A stretch of DNA of 64,000 nucleotides from Chlorops oryzae. Lineage: Eukaryota; Arthropoda; Insecta; Diptera; Chloropidae. Shown one piece after another: positions 42,009-52,855 of the stretch. The translations under genes and the position numbers were made by a program. Positions within the stretch are counted from its first letter, which is position 1. Each line of letters opens with the position of its first letter. The DNA is taken from NCBI GenBank assembly GCA_020466095.1, contig CM035808.1, forward strand, positions 51,211,004 to 51,275,003. Direction: 5' to 3'. The notes under the pieces are model-generated. The model searched no databases and was not told the origin of the DNA. It saw only the letters and a list, made by a program, of their open reading frames with translations.

Positions 42009-42687
42009 CACGGTGTGCTTGAAAAATTTTAAATGGAATTTTGGAAGACGTAAAAATTTTTTGATGCACACTATAGTTTTCTTTATTTTGATGAATTCTG
42101 GTAAGTTTTAAAAAAATCTGTGGAGCCGGTTTTTTTTTTTTTTGAGATTTTCAAAATTTTGTATGAAAAATTTTAAATTATGCCAGATTTCACCATTAGA
42201 TTTTCAAAATAATACCAATAAAGATAATTTCTTTGAATAATAAAAATCAAATGTATTAACGGAATTACTATATGTATATAGCGCTCACCTCCCCTTGCAT
42301 ACCTCCCCCTCTTAGCAAGATATTGCTTCCAGCCCCTCACTGTGCATCATAACTGACTGCAATCATGCGTGAAATCTAAAATTTTTATATAATTTATATT
42401 CATATATGCCTATACATATATGTATATATATAATACATATATATTATATTGTTAGTATATATTTATATGGCAAGTCCGCGTTTACAAGTAGGAAGCAATG
42501 TTTCGAGAACATTTGAAGTTATCTTTTGTTGTTTCGTTAACCACTTCTTTGGTTATATCGAAAAAAAACCACAACCTTTTGCCAACATAGCCAACAGAAG
42601 ATCCTCTCTTTTTCCTGTAGATCACCACTACCTATTTCTTAAGTCTAAACGCGCACTAAGTAATTGAGTTGGCCTTCATTTGCAGTA
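42009..42687 (+). repeat. Long terminal inverted repeat, left arm
   Basis: It is paired with 47973-48643. It contains a TATATA-rich centre (42400-42465) and a ttttttcgatataacc-type block. Arms differ at few positions and by small indels. Confidence 0.9.
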
Positions 42688-43127
42688 GTTGTGTTGGAAT
42701 CCTTTGCAATGAAAGCAAAGTCATTCAAATGACACTTGGCAACCCTGTTCGGAAAAGTCGAAGTCTTAAGCGCTCGTCCGATCGGAATTTAAAAAAAAAA
42801 TCTAAACAAACGAAATAAATAAATTAAATATTTCCGTCTCCATCTCGCGGGATTCTACACGTGTCCACCGTCCCAGGGACCTGAGAATTTGCAGCCACGT
42901 TGGGTGAGACGTTATTTTTCCAAGTCGAAAGATTTATAATCTTAGCGACTTTCCCTAATCTCTTTTTGTTTACATTATCTATTTTCTCTTTGCACCTTAT
43001 TCTTTCACCAAAGTTGTTCTAATTATATTTCTAGCTGGTTCACAAACCGAAATAAAAAGCTTTAAGCTTTGCCTTATCATAGGCCAGACTTAAAGCTTAG
43101 CTTATACTGAGCGTGCAAACAATACGC

Positions 43128-44555
43128 ATGCAACGTGATACCTTAAAATCGCAACCTGAAAGAAGGCATTCTATTAGTGGCTCTAACGCCAGAAATGCAT
43201 ACTTAATAGTCAAAGCGCCAGAATTACCGCGCACGCTAAACAATATTTCTCCCTCTCAATCGCTAACATCTCAAACTTCAACAACAGAAAGTTCAACAAC
43301 AGAAGTTGCGCCTTCTGCTAACAGCGGTGTAAAAGCTCCTGTTAATAGCGTACGCGATCCAGCAGTGCAGACAGGTATGGACCGCTACATTAAAATTAAA
43401 AGGAAACTTAGCCCACAAAAATCAAATGTGGCAAAAGCGAAAATAAATAAAACTAAATTCGACGCTAATCCGTCAAACGTGCTATCTGGCAATAGATTTG
43501 CGGCTCTAACTACAGAGACTGCTGAGAATTCGGATTCCTCGAAGGAAGCTGGAGAAAAAACACCAAAACCGCCACCAGTTTATCTTCGAGAGCGTAGTTC
43601 CAGTAATTTGGTCACGAGCTTGACCCAGCTAATTGGAAAGGAGTCATTCCACATCGTTCCCCTTACAAGAGGAAATCTTCATGAGACCAAAATTCAGATT
43701 TATAATGAAAATAAATACAGAACGGTCACCAAATACTTTGATGATAACAAAAAAAGCTACTATACGTATCAGCTCAAAAGTAGCAAAGGCCTTAGCGTAA
43801 TTGTTAAAGGTATTGAATCTGATGTAGCTCCTTTGGAAATCAAACAAGCCTTAGAGTCGAAGGGCTTTAAAATTAGAAATGTAATGAATATTTTCAATAG
43901 GAACAAAACTCCGCAGCCGATGTTCAAAGTAGAGCTCAGTCCTGATAACTTAAAGCTAAAAAAAAATGAGTCTCATCCAATCTACAGATTACAATATCTT
44001 CTTCACCGTAGAGTTGTAATAGAAGAACCTCATAAACGTTCAGGCCCTGTCCAATGTACTAATTGCCAAGAATATGGGCATACTAAGTCTTACTGCACCC
44101 TACGTATGGTCTGCGTTGTTTGCGGAGAATTTCATAGCTCCGCGAACTGCGACAAAAGCAAAGACCAATCCACAGTGAAAAAATGCAGCAATTGCGGTGG
44201 AAATCACACTGCAAACTATAGGGGATGTCCGGTATATAAAGAATTAAAAAATCGTATGTTAGAAAAGAAGCAAGCTAGTCGTACAATGTCAAATCAAATT
44301 GTATTTCAAACCCCTATTTCCTCGCAACCGCACAAAATTAGCGTTCCTGTGACTAATAATATGTCCTATGCAAACGTAGCTAAATCAGGCGTAAGTGTCC
44401 ATTCCGTCCCCCAGCACCAGAACGCTGGTCTCGAAACCATGTTGGTCAGTCTGACGCAATGTATGACACAATTCATGTCGCAAATGCAGAACACACTCCA
44501 AGAGTTACTTAGAGCACAAAATCAGTTGCTCCAAATCTTAACCGCACAAAAATGA
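43128..44555 (+). CDS. Jockey ORF1: zinc-knuckle RNA-binding protein
   Basis: The frame has 475 codons from the first ATG (43128); the open frame begins earlier at a GTG (43113). The N-terminal part is Ser/Thr-rich with AVQTGMDRYIKIKRKLSPQK near residue 85. A central domain (ETKIQIYNENKYRTVTKYFD ... IVKGIESDVAPLEIKQALE) is the RRM/PRE-like region of Jockey ORF1. Three CCHC-type knuckles follow at about 310-366 (CTNCQEYGHTKSYC, CVVCGEFHSSANC, CSNCGGNHTANYRGC). The C-terminus has Met/Gln-rich helices likely to multimerise. It would package LINE RNA. The TGA stop overlaps the ORF2 start. Confidence 0.93.
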   Translation: MQRDTLKSQPERRHSISGSNARNAYLIVKAPELPRTLNNISPSQSLTSQTSTTESSTTEVAPSANSGVKAPVNSVRDPAVQTGMDRYIKIKRKLSPQKSNVAKAKINKTKFDANPSNVLSGNRFAALTTETAENSDSSKEAGEKTPKPPPVYLRERSSSNLVTSLTQLIGKESFHIVPLTRGNLHETKIQIYNENKYRTVTKYFDDNKKSYYTYQLKSSKGLSVIVKGIESDVAPLEIKQALESKGFKIRNVMNIFNRNKTPQPMFKVELSPDNLKLKKNESHPIYRLQYLLHRRVVIEEPHKRSGPVQCTNCQEYGHTKSYCTLRMVCVVCGEFHSSANCDKSKDQSTVKKCSNCGGNHTANYRGCPVYKELKNRMLEKKQASRTMSNQIVFQTPISSQPHKISVPVTNNMSYANVAKSGVSVHSVPQHQNAGLETMLVSLTQCMTQFMSQMQNTLQELLRAQNQLLQILTAQK

Positions 44556-47233
44556 ATTTACTTATTATATCCTCTTGGAACGCAAATGGTATAAATCAGC
44601 GTAAGCTGGAATTGACACATTTTCTTTCAAACAACTCTATAGACGTGATGCTTATTTCTGAAACTCATCTTACCGATAAAAATAATTTCTCGATTCCAGG
44701 CTATAAATTCTACAGAACGAACCACCCTGATGGGAAAGCCCATGGGGGAACGGGTATTTTGATTCGTAACCGGATTAAACATTTCCCTCTCGAACCGTTC
44801 TCAAAAATTTACTTTCAAGCAACTTCAATTTCTTTAGAAAGCTGTGGTGCAAATTTAGTTCTATCTGCTATATATTGCCCTCCACGATTTACAATAACAG
44901 AAAATCAATTTAAAGAATTTTTCAACACTCTTGGAAATAGATTTTTAGCAGCAGGCGATTATAATGCAAAGCATACCCATTGGGGCTCACGCCTAATTTC
45001 CCCAAGGGGAAGACAATTATATAACACACTAATAAATAGATCCGGTACCTTAGGATTTCTTTCACCAGGACAACCTACGTATTGGCCAACAGACCATAAC
45101 AAAATACCAGACCTTATAGACTTTGCCATCACACGAGGTATTGATAATTCACAAATTTCAACCTCGTTGACCTACGAAATGTCTTCAGATCACTGTCCCT
45201 TGCTATTCAAAATTTCACAAAACATAAGGATGTCGTGCCCCCCTTTCAGTCTGACAACCTCTAAAACACATTGGGTTAAATACAAAAAGTATGTTGCAAC
45301 ACACATTCACTCAGAATATTCAATAGACAATGAAAACCAAATTGATGAAGCGGTTGTTACCTTAAATACAATATTGGCTTCGGCGGCGGAGCATTCCACC
45401 CCGAAAATTCCTGCCGTTGTCCATAGAAATTTTAATTATACTAATAGCCATATTGAAAGGCTTTTGCGAGAAAAACGTAGATTAAGACGTGAATGGCAAC
45501 AAAATAGGTCACCTGAAAGTAAAGCCAGACTCAACTTAGCTACGACGCAACTTAAAATCGCTCTCCAAAAAGAACAAGACAAGAAAAATACTTATTTCAT
45601 TTCTAAACTTTCACCTAACTGTTCTTCAAAAGGATCACTGTGGCGAGCTTTAAAAGTAAAAAACTCTCCCATAGACCATGAATCTCCTTTAAGAGATCAA
45701 AGTGGAAGATGGGCAAGAAGTGACGAGGAAAAAGCTTCTGTGTTTGCTCAACACTTGTGCTCAGTTTTCCTTCCGAACCCTCCAGTTAATGACCTAAGAC
45801 TTCCTCCCTTCGAAGAAAACAACCAAACTTTTCCTGTGTCATTTAATGCCAATGATATAAAAAGCATAATTAAGGATAATTTTTGCGAGAAAAAAGCTCC
45901 CGGTCGGGACTATATAACACCAAAAATGATCAAGGAGTTGCCACACATTGCTCTTAAATTTATAGCAAAACTCTTTAATGCTATTATGCGCTTCTCACAC
46001 TTCCCTAAGATGTGGAAAGAATCGGTTATCACGATGGTACTGAAGCCCGGCAAAGATATGACGACAGCAAGCTCCTATCGCCCAATAAGCCTTCTCCCCT
46101 GCTTATCTAAACTCTTTGAAAAAGCTCTTCTTATAAAAATAACGCCATACATCCACGAGAATAACTTAATCCCTGCTCATCAATTTGGCTTTAGAAAAAA
46201 ACATGGAACTATTGAACAGGTAAATCGAATCACTCGTGAAATTCGTAACGCCTTCGAAAAAAAAGAATATTGTTCTGCAATATTCCTAGATATCGCTCAA
46301 GCATTCGACAAAGTGTGGCATGGGGGTCTTATTGCTAAAATAAAGTCCCTACTCCCTCAAAATTTTCACGAAATTCTTATATCATACCTCCAAAATAGAT
46401 TCTTTAGAGTAAGAGTTAATGAATTTATAACGGAAAAATTTGAAATTAAAGCAGGAGTCCCGCAAGGCAGTGTATTAGGCCCCTCTCTTTACCTTCTTCT
46501 AACAGCCGACATCCCCACTAGAGATAATATTGTAATGTCAACTTTTGCTGACGACACAGCATTATTGAGCTGCCACCGCGATCCCATGGAAGCATCAAGA
46601 ATCCTACAAGAACATATGCAATTAATTGAAAATTGGCTCTCTACCTGGCGAATTAATGTAAACGAAGATAAATGTAAACACATTACATTTACGCTAAGAA
46701 GGGGTATAAGCCCAACTATACAACTAAACGGAGTTTCCATCCGTCAAGTTGATAGTGTCGTTTATTTAGGAGTCCATCTAGACAAACGATTAACTTGGCG
46801 AAAGCACATCGAGGCAAAGAGAACAAACCTAAAGCTTAAAGCATCAAAAATTCACTGGTTGATTAACCATCGCTCTTCTCTGAACATGGAGTATAAAGTT
46901 CTTTTATACAATAGTGTATTAAAGCCAGTTTGGTCTTATGGCATTCAGTTGTGGGGAAATGCCTGCGCTTCCTCTATTGAAATAATCCAAAGAGCTCAAT
47001 CGAAAATTCTCAGAATCATTACAGGTGCCCCATGGTATATTCGTAATGAACATATTCACCGTGACCTACAAATTCCACTCATTAAGGATGAAATCATACG
47101 ATTAAAATCATCATACAACGATAAGATAAGACATCATTCGAATCAGTTGGCAAGAAGCCTCAGTAACACAACAAGTCGAACACGTTTAAAAAGAAAGGAC
47201 CTTCCGTCTGCATCTACCGTCTTAGAGGTTTAA
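44552..47233 (+). CDS. Jockey ORF2: endonuclease and reverse transcriptase
   Basis: The frame has 893 codons without interruption, starting in the ATGA overlap with ORF1, which implies termination-reinitiation. The endonuclease (about 1-230) shows SWNANGI, LISETHL, DYNAKHTHWGS and SSDHCPL, covering the metal-binding and His catalytic motifs. The reverse transcriptase (about 430-720) shows PGRDYITPKMIKEL, SYRPISLLPCLSKLFEK, HQFGFRKKHGTIEQVNR, FLDIAQAFDKVWH, AGVPQGSVLGPSLYLL and TFADDTALLS (FADD at about 663). The C-terminal region has YLGVHLDKRLTWRKHI and IIQRAQSKILRIITGAPWY. All key residues I can check are present. It would prime reverse transcription at a nicked target. Confidence 0.95.
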   Translation: MNLLIISSWNANGINQRKLELTHFLSNNSIDVMLISETHLTDKNNFSIPGYKFYRTNHPDGKAHGGTGILIRNRIKHFPLEPFSKIYFQATSISLESCGANLVLSAIYCPPRFTITENQFKEFFNTLGNRFLAAGDYNAKHTHWGSRLISPRGRQLYNTLINRSGTLGFLSPGQPTYWPTDHNKIPDLIDFAITRGIDNSQISTSLTYEMSSDHCPLLFKISQNIRMSCPPFSLTTSKTHWVKYKKYVATHIHSEYSIDNENQIDEAVVTLNTILASAAEHSTPKIPAVVHRNFNYTNSHIERLLREKRRLRREWQQNRSPESKARLNLATTQLKIALQKEQDKKNTYFISKLSPNCSSKGSLWRALKVKNSPIDHESPLRDQSGRWARSDEEKASVFAQHLCSVFLPNPPVNDLRLPPFEENNQTFPVSFNANDIKSIIKDNFCEKKAPGRDYITPKMIKELPHIALKFIAKLFNAIMRFSHFPKMWKESVITMVLKPGKDMTTASSYRPISLLPCLSKLFEKALLIKITPYIHENNLIPAHQFGFRKKHGTIEQVNRITREIRNAFEKKEYCSAIFLDIAQAFDKVWHGGLIAKIKSLLPQNFHEILISYLQNRFFRVRVNEFITEKFEIKAGVPQGSVLGPSLYLLLTADIPTRDNIVMSTFADDTALLSCHRDPMEASRILQEHMQLIENWLSTWRINVNEDKCKHITFTLRRGISPTIQLNGVSIRQVDSVVYLGVHLDKRLTWRKHIEAKRTNLKLKASKIHWLINHRSSLNMEYKVLLYNSVLKPVWSYGIQLWGNACASSIEIIQRAQSKILRIITGAPWYIRNEHIHRDLQIPLIKDEIIRLKSSYNDKIRHHSNQLARSLSNTTSRTRLKRKDLPSASTVLEV

Positions 47234-47423
47234 GACCGATGCTCTTTTATATGCACCTCGCTCGTGCAAGTCAGATACGTCTGCATCTACCGTCTTAGAG
47301 GCTTAAGACCGATGCACTCTTATATGCACCTCGCTCGTGCAAGTCAGACCCGTCTGCATCTACCGTCTTAGAGGCTTAAGACCGATGCTCTCTTATATGC
47401 ACCTCGCTCGTGCAAGTCAGATG
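47205..47423 (+). repeat. 73-bp tandem repeat (x3) across the Jockey stop codon and 3' UTR
   Basis: CGTCTGCATCTACCGTCTTA starts at 47205, 47278 and 47351, a period of 73 bp. The ORF2 stop (47231-47233) lies in the first unit. CACCTCGCTCGTGCA from the unit end recurs once more near 47510. Confidence 0.93.
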
Positions 47424-47972
47424 ATTACCTATCCAAGGACACAGGACCAATGCTCATCACTGGCAAGAACGTATCCGTTCCAGCCAAAAAAGGCGTTACT
47501 ACGTCTGGCGCACCTCGCTCGTGCACGCCACACGTAAGGATTCACAAAACTCGATACAATGTAAGCGGTGTAACAGCGCTAAACTCTCATCAGCCCAGCT
47601 TCTTAAATTGAGGCCCGTTGGAACCAGCAACTATTTATATTTTTCTCTGTATAAATAGAAAATGTGTAGTACTAGATATAAGATTCGAATATTTACTGTT
47701 AGTTTCGCAAATTAAGAAAGATTCAGTAAAGTCACGCAAAGTTTAAAAAAAAAAAAAAAAATTCAAATGATCGTTTCACTACTAAATGAATAGAATAAGT
47801 AAACGCGTCGTATATTTAATTTTGACAAGAATATCTAAACTAAAATATGAGTCTTAATTAAGTTAATCTAGAATGGAAGTATGGTCGTTAGGGTCGGCAA
47901 TGTTCTATTTTCCCCAAGCGCCGTCAAAGCTCGCTACACCACTGTATGTAATATCTACATATCATTCGTAAT

Positions 47973-48643
47973 ACTGCAAATGAAGGCCAACTCAATTACT
48001 TAGTGCGCGTTTAGACTTAAGAAATAGGTAGTGGTGATCTACAGGAAAAAGAGAGGATCTTCTGTTGGCTATGTTGGCAAAAGGTTGTGGTTTTTTTTCG
48101 ATATAACCAAAGAAGTGTTTAACGAAACAACAAAAGATAACTTCAAATGTTCTCGAAACATTGCTTCCTACGTGTAAAAGCGGACTTGCCATATAAATAT
48201 ATACTAACAATATAATATATATGTATATATACATATATGTATAGGCATATATAAATATAAATTATATAAAAATTTTAGATTTCACGCATGATTGCAGTCA
48301 GTTATGATGCACAGTGAGGGGCTGGAAGCAATATCTTGCTAAGAGGGGGAGGTATGCAAGGGGAGGTGAGCGCTATATACTTATAGTAATTCCGTTAATA
48401 CATTTGCTTTTTATTATTCAAAGAAATTATCTTTCATTGGTATTATTTTGAAAATCTAATGGTGAAATCTGGCATAATTTAAAATTTTTCATACAAAATT
48501 TTGAAAATCTCAACAAAAAAAAACGGCTCCACAGATTTTTTTAAAACTTACCAGAATTCATCAAAATAAAGAAAACTATAGTGTGCATCAAAAAATTTTT
48601 ACGTCTTCCAAAATTCCATTTAAAATTTTTCAAGCACACCGTG
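47973..48643 (-). repeat. Long terminal inverted repeat, right arm
   Basis: Reverse complement of the left arm. Its outer end is CACCGTG at 48637-48643, followed by the ACTT duplication. The unique middle of the element beside it (47771-47972) is non-coding. Confidence 0.9.
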
Positions 48644-49130
48644 ACTTATGATTGCCTTAAAACTGAGCTTATTAATGAATTCGGCCGAGCCGTATCGACT
48701 ACAGAGGTGATAAGAATGCTTAAAACTCGTAAATTGCAATCAGGAGAGAGCGTTAAGCGATATATTTTCGCTATGCAGGAAATAGCAGCACAGGCCAGCA
48801 TACAGGAGGATGATTTAAGGCGTGAACGACAAATCGAATAACCTCACCATTCTTATGAGCGCCAGGACTGTCGGTGATTTGAAGCGGTTAGCTGAGCGGT
48901 ATGAGCGTCGTTTAGAACTGAATCGTCCAAGGCTTTCAACAAACGTAAAACCAACTGCAGCCCAAAACAGTGCGCCTGCTGTCAACTTGGAACAAGTCAG
49001 ATCCTATAATTGCTCCAAATTCGGCCATTATCAGAGCCAATGTCAACAACCAAAGCGACCACGTAACGTCTGTTTCACTTGTCACCAATGAGGCCATGTA
49101 CACCAAGACTGTCCACTGAAGAAAAAACCA
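48644..49130 (+). pseudogene. Gypsy 1 gag, C-terminal part with zinc knuckles
   Basis: DCLKTELINEFGRAVSTTEV and GESVKRYIFAMQEIAAQA continue gag. A frameshift after DDLRRERQIE leads to LAERYERRLELNRP. Knuckles are YNCSKFGHYQSQC (first Cys expected one codon earlier is changed) and CFTCHQ, followed by a TGA within the second knuckle (GHVHQDC after it). Confidence 0.8.
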
Positions 49131-49217
49131 ACCGGAGTAGCTGCTGTTACCGATGCTGTCGCCGATGAAGCCAGATGGGGAGGGGATATTGATATCGATT
49201 ATCTAGAACCCCAACAA

Positions 49218-50036
49218 ATGGTAAGTGTTGCCTTTGAGTTCTTAAATAAGTGCACCGCAGTGAATGTAGTTTCCCTTTTCGATTCGGGTATCCCTAGAAG
49301 TTTCATCCGACGAAACCTCGTTCCGATCCAGTTTGCAAATAAACAACAACAATCAAGTTTTCGCGGCATGGGAAATTCTCCAATACATACTTACGGGAAA
49401 AAAATATGCAAAATTAAGTTTAATGATACGGAAGTTTCTCACGATATTATTGTTGTTCCGGACAACGAGGCGGTGGTGCCATTAATAATCGGTCGAGACA
49501 TTTTGGCAAAATTAAATATATTTTTGTGTAAAGTAGAACGAAATGATAAAAAACATGAAATGAAATTAAGCACCATTAAAAATGAATTAACGAATAAACT
49601 GTGTAGTGCACTTATTTCAATAAATCCTTCTAGAAATACATTTGTTCATCCAGTGCTCCACTCCGGAAAAGTATCTCTAAATAACAATTCCAATAGGGAA
49701 CGAGAGAAAAAAAAAATCGAAACTATTGATGAAATCTTCGTAGAAAATAAGGTGGAAAAAATTATAGAAAAAGAAGTGCCAGCAAGTGAAGGAGAGAATA
49801 GCGATTTGTGCCAAGTGATACACGAAAAGAGTTTATCAGGAATTACTGTTTTGAAAAATGTGGAAGAACAATTACTCATTCAATGGAAGCATAAAAACCA
49901 CCTCAGGGATTTCGCGGACATTTTAACAATATCATGTGCATGTGAATCAGATGGCTTTGATGATAAATTAACAATTAATAAATTTCTGAATGAAAACCAG
50001 ATTTTGAGTATAAACAAAACCGTAAGTGAAAAGTAA
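49218..50036 (+). pseudogene. Gypsy 1 aspartic protease and connector
   Basis: The frame carries VNVVSLFDSGIPRSFIRRN (the usual D-T/S-G-S reads DSGI), then VPDNEAVVPLIIGRDILAKL, the second conserved protease strand. A Lys/Glu-rich connector follows (EIFVENKVEKIIEKEVP). It ends at TAA 50034; RT sequence restarts in other frames. Confidence 0.75.
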
Positions 50037-50069
50037 ATACATTCGATAACAAAAGCAAAGCCAACTGAT

Positions 50070-51240
50070 TACAACATGCAAATTCGTTTACTGCATGATG
50101 TTCCAATTCATTGCGCGCCCCGCTGCCTTACGATACGAAAGGGTATCATTAGGCCAAGCAATTCATGTTATGCATCTGCAATAGTGTTAGTAAAAAAGAA
50201 ATACGGAGAGACGATTATGTGTAGATTACAATAACAATTAACAAGTTAACAGTCCGTGATAATTTTCCGCTGTCCCTCATTGAGGGCTGCCTCCACTATT
50301 TTGTTAATAAAAAGTATTTCAGTATATTAAATCTGAAAGACGGTTTCTATAATATAAAAATTCACGAAGATTCTGTGAAATTCACCTCCTTTGTAACGCC
50401 CTTCGGGCAATACGAGTATACCCGTGTCCCTTTTGGTTTAAAAAATTCGCCCGCAGTCTTCCAAAGGTGTACCATAATGGTCCTGAAGCCCCTAATTGAC
50501 AAAAGATTAATTGTCGTCTACTTGGATGATATTAGCATTGCAACAGCTGATTTTCAGGAACACATTACTATCTTAGGAACTGTGCTCGAGCTGTTAAAAG
50601 AAGCCAACTTAGAGTAAAACCTACGTTTTACAGAATAGACCAAACTGGAATAAGGCCTAATGACAATCACATTGAAGCTATCAAAACTTACCCTCTCCAA
50701 CAAGCACGAAAGGAGTGCAGCGCTGCCTAGGATTATTCTCCTATTTCAGACGTTTCGTGAGAGACATCTCTCGAATCGCAAGACCATTACGTATGCTTTT
50801 GAAGAAAAGCGTCAATTTTTATTGGAATGAAGAATGCGTTTGAGTATTTAAAAGAGCAGCTCTCTAAATCACCAGTGCTAGCTATTTTTGACCCGAATAA
50901 AGATACAGAATTACATTGTGATGCCAGCTCTTACGGGTTTGGTGCAGTTCTTCTTCAGAAACAAGCAGATAAACAGTTCAACCCAGTAGCATACTTCTCT
51001 AAACGTACCACCGAGGCCGAGTCGAAGTTAACAAGTTTCGAGCTCGAGACATTAGCCATTGTCAATGCCATTGAGCGTTTTCATATCTTTTTAGATGGAC
51101 TACCCTTCACAATTGTAACAGACTGCGCAGCAGTGCAAAATGGGCACTTCTGTTAGAAAACTATAACTATAAAGTTCAGCATAGATCAGGAGAACGAATG
51201 GCACATGCAGACGCCCTCAGTAGAGTCCGAGTACCAGTAG
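50070..51240 (+). pseudogene. Gypsy 1 reverse transcriptase and RNase H (broken)
   Basis: IIRPSNSCYASAIVLVKKK (50140-50205), then stops. TPFGQYEYTRVPFGLKNSPA and VVYLDDISIAT (YLDD near 50520) follow in the frame 50375-50617. RNase H comes after a shift with PVLAIFDPNKDTELHCDASS, GAVLLQKQ and FTIVTDCAAVQ (50827-51156), and MAHADALSRVR near 51200. Confidence 0.85.
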
Positions 51241-51439
51241 CTGTCATAGCCGAAGATATCGATCTTGCAATTCAGATAGCCCAAGCCAGAGATAAAGACA
51301 TTAAGATCTTGCGAAATAAGGTAGAACAGGAGGATATACCAAACTTCGTTCTTGAAAATGGCTAAATTTTTAGAGTCAACAGCGAACAGCGCCGCCAATT
51401 GCTAGTACCCAAAGAGCTCGAAGATAATATTATGCGTTT

Positions 51440-52561
51440 AACACATTAAAAACATGGGCATATGGGAATAACGAAATGCGCAGAACAAATCAGTAAACAC
51501 TATTGGTTCAGAAATATGAGAGAAAAGTTAGACCGCTTTATACGAAACTGTCTTAAATGCATTTACTATTCCCCACCCCATAGGAAAAATCTGAGAAATT
51601 TGTACCAACTCCCAAAAACTCCGAGGCCATTTGACACGATTCACATTGACCACTTCGGTCCTCTACCATCCAATATATGAAGGCATAAACACGTGTTCGT
51701 CACAGTCGACGCCTTTACTAAGTTTGTAAAGCTCTACCCAGTAAACACACCAGGAACCAAAGAAGCATCCGAAGCACTCTTAAAATATTTCTCTTATTAC
51801 AGTAGGCCCCGCAGGATAATAAGCGACCGCGCCACTTATTTTACTTCAGAGGAATTCAAAATTTTTACGGAAGATAGGAATATAGGGCACGTAAAGGGTT
51901 CAGAAGGATCACCTCAATCAAACGGTCAGGTTGAACGGGTTAATATAGACCCAAGGCCATGCTTGCAAAATTAGCAGAATCATCAGGCCATGATGACTGG
52001 AGGACTAAGCTAACAGAAGTTGAATATGCATTTAATAACACAAATCATACGTCCACTGGCACTTCTCCGAGTAAACTTTTGTTTGGGATCGAACAAAAAG
52101 GTAAAATTTTAGATGAGATAATAGAATATTTAGACTCCGAATATGGAGCACAAGAAGACATTAATTTAGAAGAAGTAAGATCAAAAGCATCTGAAGATAT
52201 TCAATGTAGACAAGAAGCAAATTTAAAATATTACAATACTCGCCATACTAGCCCTTGTCTTTTTGAAGTTGGCGATTTTTTGTAATCAAAAACGTAGACA
52301 CAGCAATAGGCACGAACAAGAAATTGATACCCAAATACAGAGGCCCCTATGTGATAAAAGAAAAATTAGATAATGACAAATATGTGGTAGAAGATATCAG
52401 TAACTTCCAAGTTACACAGATTCCATGTAATGGAATACTAGACGCCACCAGGATAAGGAAATGGGTAGAACCGAGTGGAGAGCCGGATGAAGGGACTCCA
52501 GAACTTGAAGGCAGCACTACCTTAATATGCTTAAGTTATTTTACAGCACAATCGAGGCGAT
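51440..52561 (+). pseudogene. Gypsy 1 integrase and C-terminus (broken)
   Basis: HGHMGITKCAEQI...CLKC is the zinc-binding domain. IHIDHFGPL (first Asp), IISDRATYF (second Asp) and SPQSNGQVERV (Glu) give the full catalytic set, but in separate frames with a stop at 51680 and shifts near 51950 and 52285. NRKWVEP-like C-terminal sequence runs to the 3' LTR. Confidence 0.85.
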
Positions 52562-52855
52562 TGTAATGTCAAGATGGCCGATTGTAGTGATATTGTATTG
52601 TATTGATATGTACGTAGTTATATTAACAGGTAGTATAAACACCCCATTAACCACTGGTCTAGTAGGACCTTTAGCTAACATAAGTGCGAACAGAATAAGG
52701 TTACAGCTGATGATGTCAAATGGAGTTTGTCAAAAGATCCACATCCGGTCTCTTGGATTTCTACTACGAAAACAAAAACACGTCGAAAAATAAATCGCTC
52801 CGCATCTTCATTTTTAATAACCGCATTTTGATTTCATTCCGCTTCTCACTAAAAT
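52562..52855 (+). repeat. Gypsy 1 3' LTR (about 294 bp)
   Basis: It starts TGTAATGTCAAGATGG and ends ttctcactaaaat, and is collinear with the 5' LTR. The LINE 3' tail (attaatttatttatttat) begins immediately after it. Confidence 0.85.

Larger units (their letters stand above)
42733..47760 (+). mobile_element. Jockey-clade LINE 1, full length (5,028 bp)
   Basis: It is flanked by a 10-bp target duplication ATTCAAATGA (42723-42732 and 47761-47770). It has a 395-bp 5' UTR, two open reading frames overlapping by ATGA, a 3' UTR with 73-bp tandem repeats and a 16-nt poly(A). A perfect duplication, open frames and an intact A-tail suggest a young, possibly competent copy. Confidence 0.94.
42009..48643. 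mobile_element. Long-TIR DNA element (~675-bp TIRs) carrying a Jockey LINE
   Basis: Terminal inverted repeats 42009-42687 and 47973-48643 begin CACGGTGTGCTTGAAAAATT. ACTT flanks both sides (42005-42008 and 48644-48647), and gag is continuous once the element and one ACTT are removed. Without the LINE the element would be about 1.6 kb with a ~250-bp middle and no coding capacity. A 4-bp duplication with CAC... termini would fit a CMC/Chapaev-like transposon, but no transposase is present to confirm it. Confidence 0.82.
40973..52855 (+). mobile_element. Gypsy-type LTR retrotransposon 1 (split by a 6.6 kb insertion)
   Basis: It comprises a 5' LTR (40973-41249), gag (41326-42008, resumes 48644), zinc knuckles, protease, reverse transcriptase, RNase H and integrase to about 52562, and a 3' LTR (52562-52855). 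The long-TIR element at 42009-48643 divides gag. Stops and frameshifts in all domains show it is dead. The two LTRs are similar over about 275 bp. Confidence 0.9.

Noticed and set aside
42400..42470. Promoter/TATA cluster in the long TIR
   Set aside because: It is a TATATA microsatellite present in both arms; no start site evidence.
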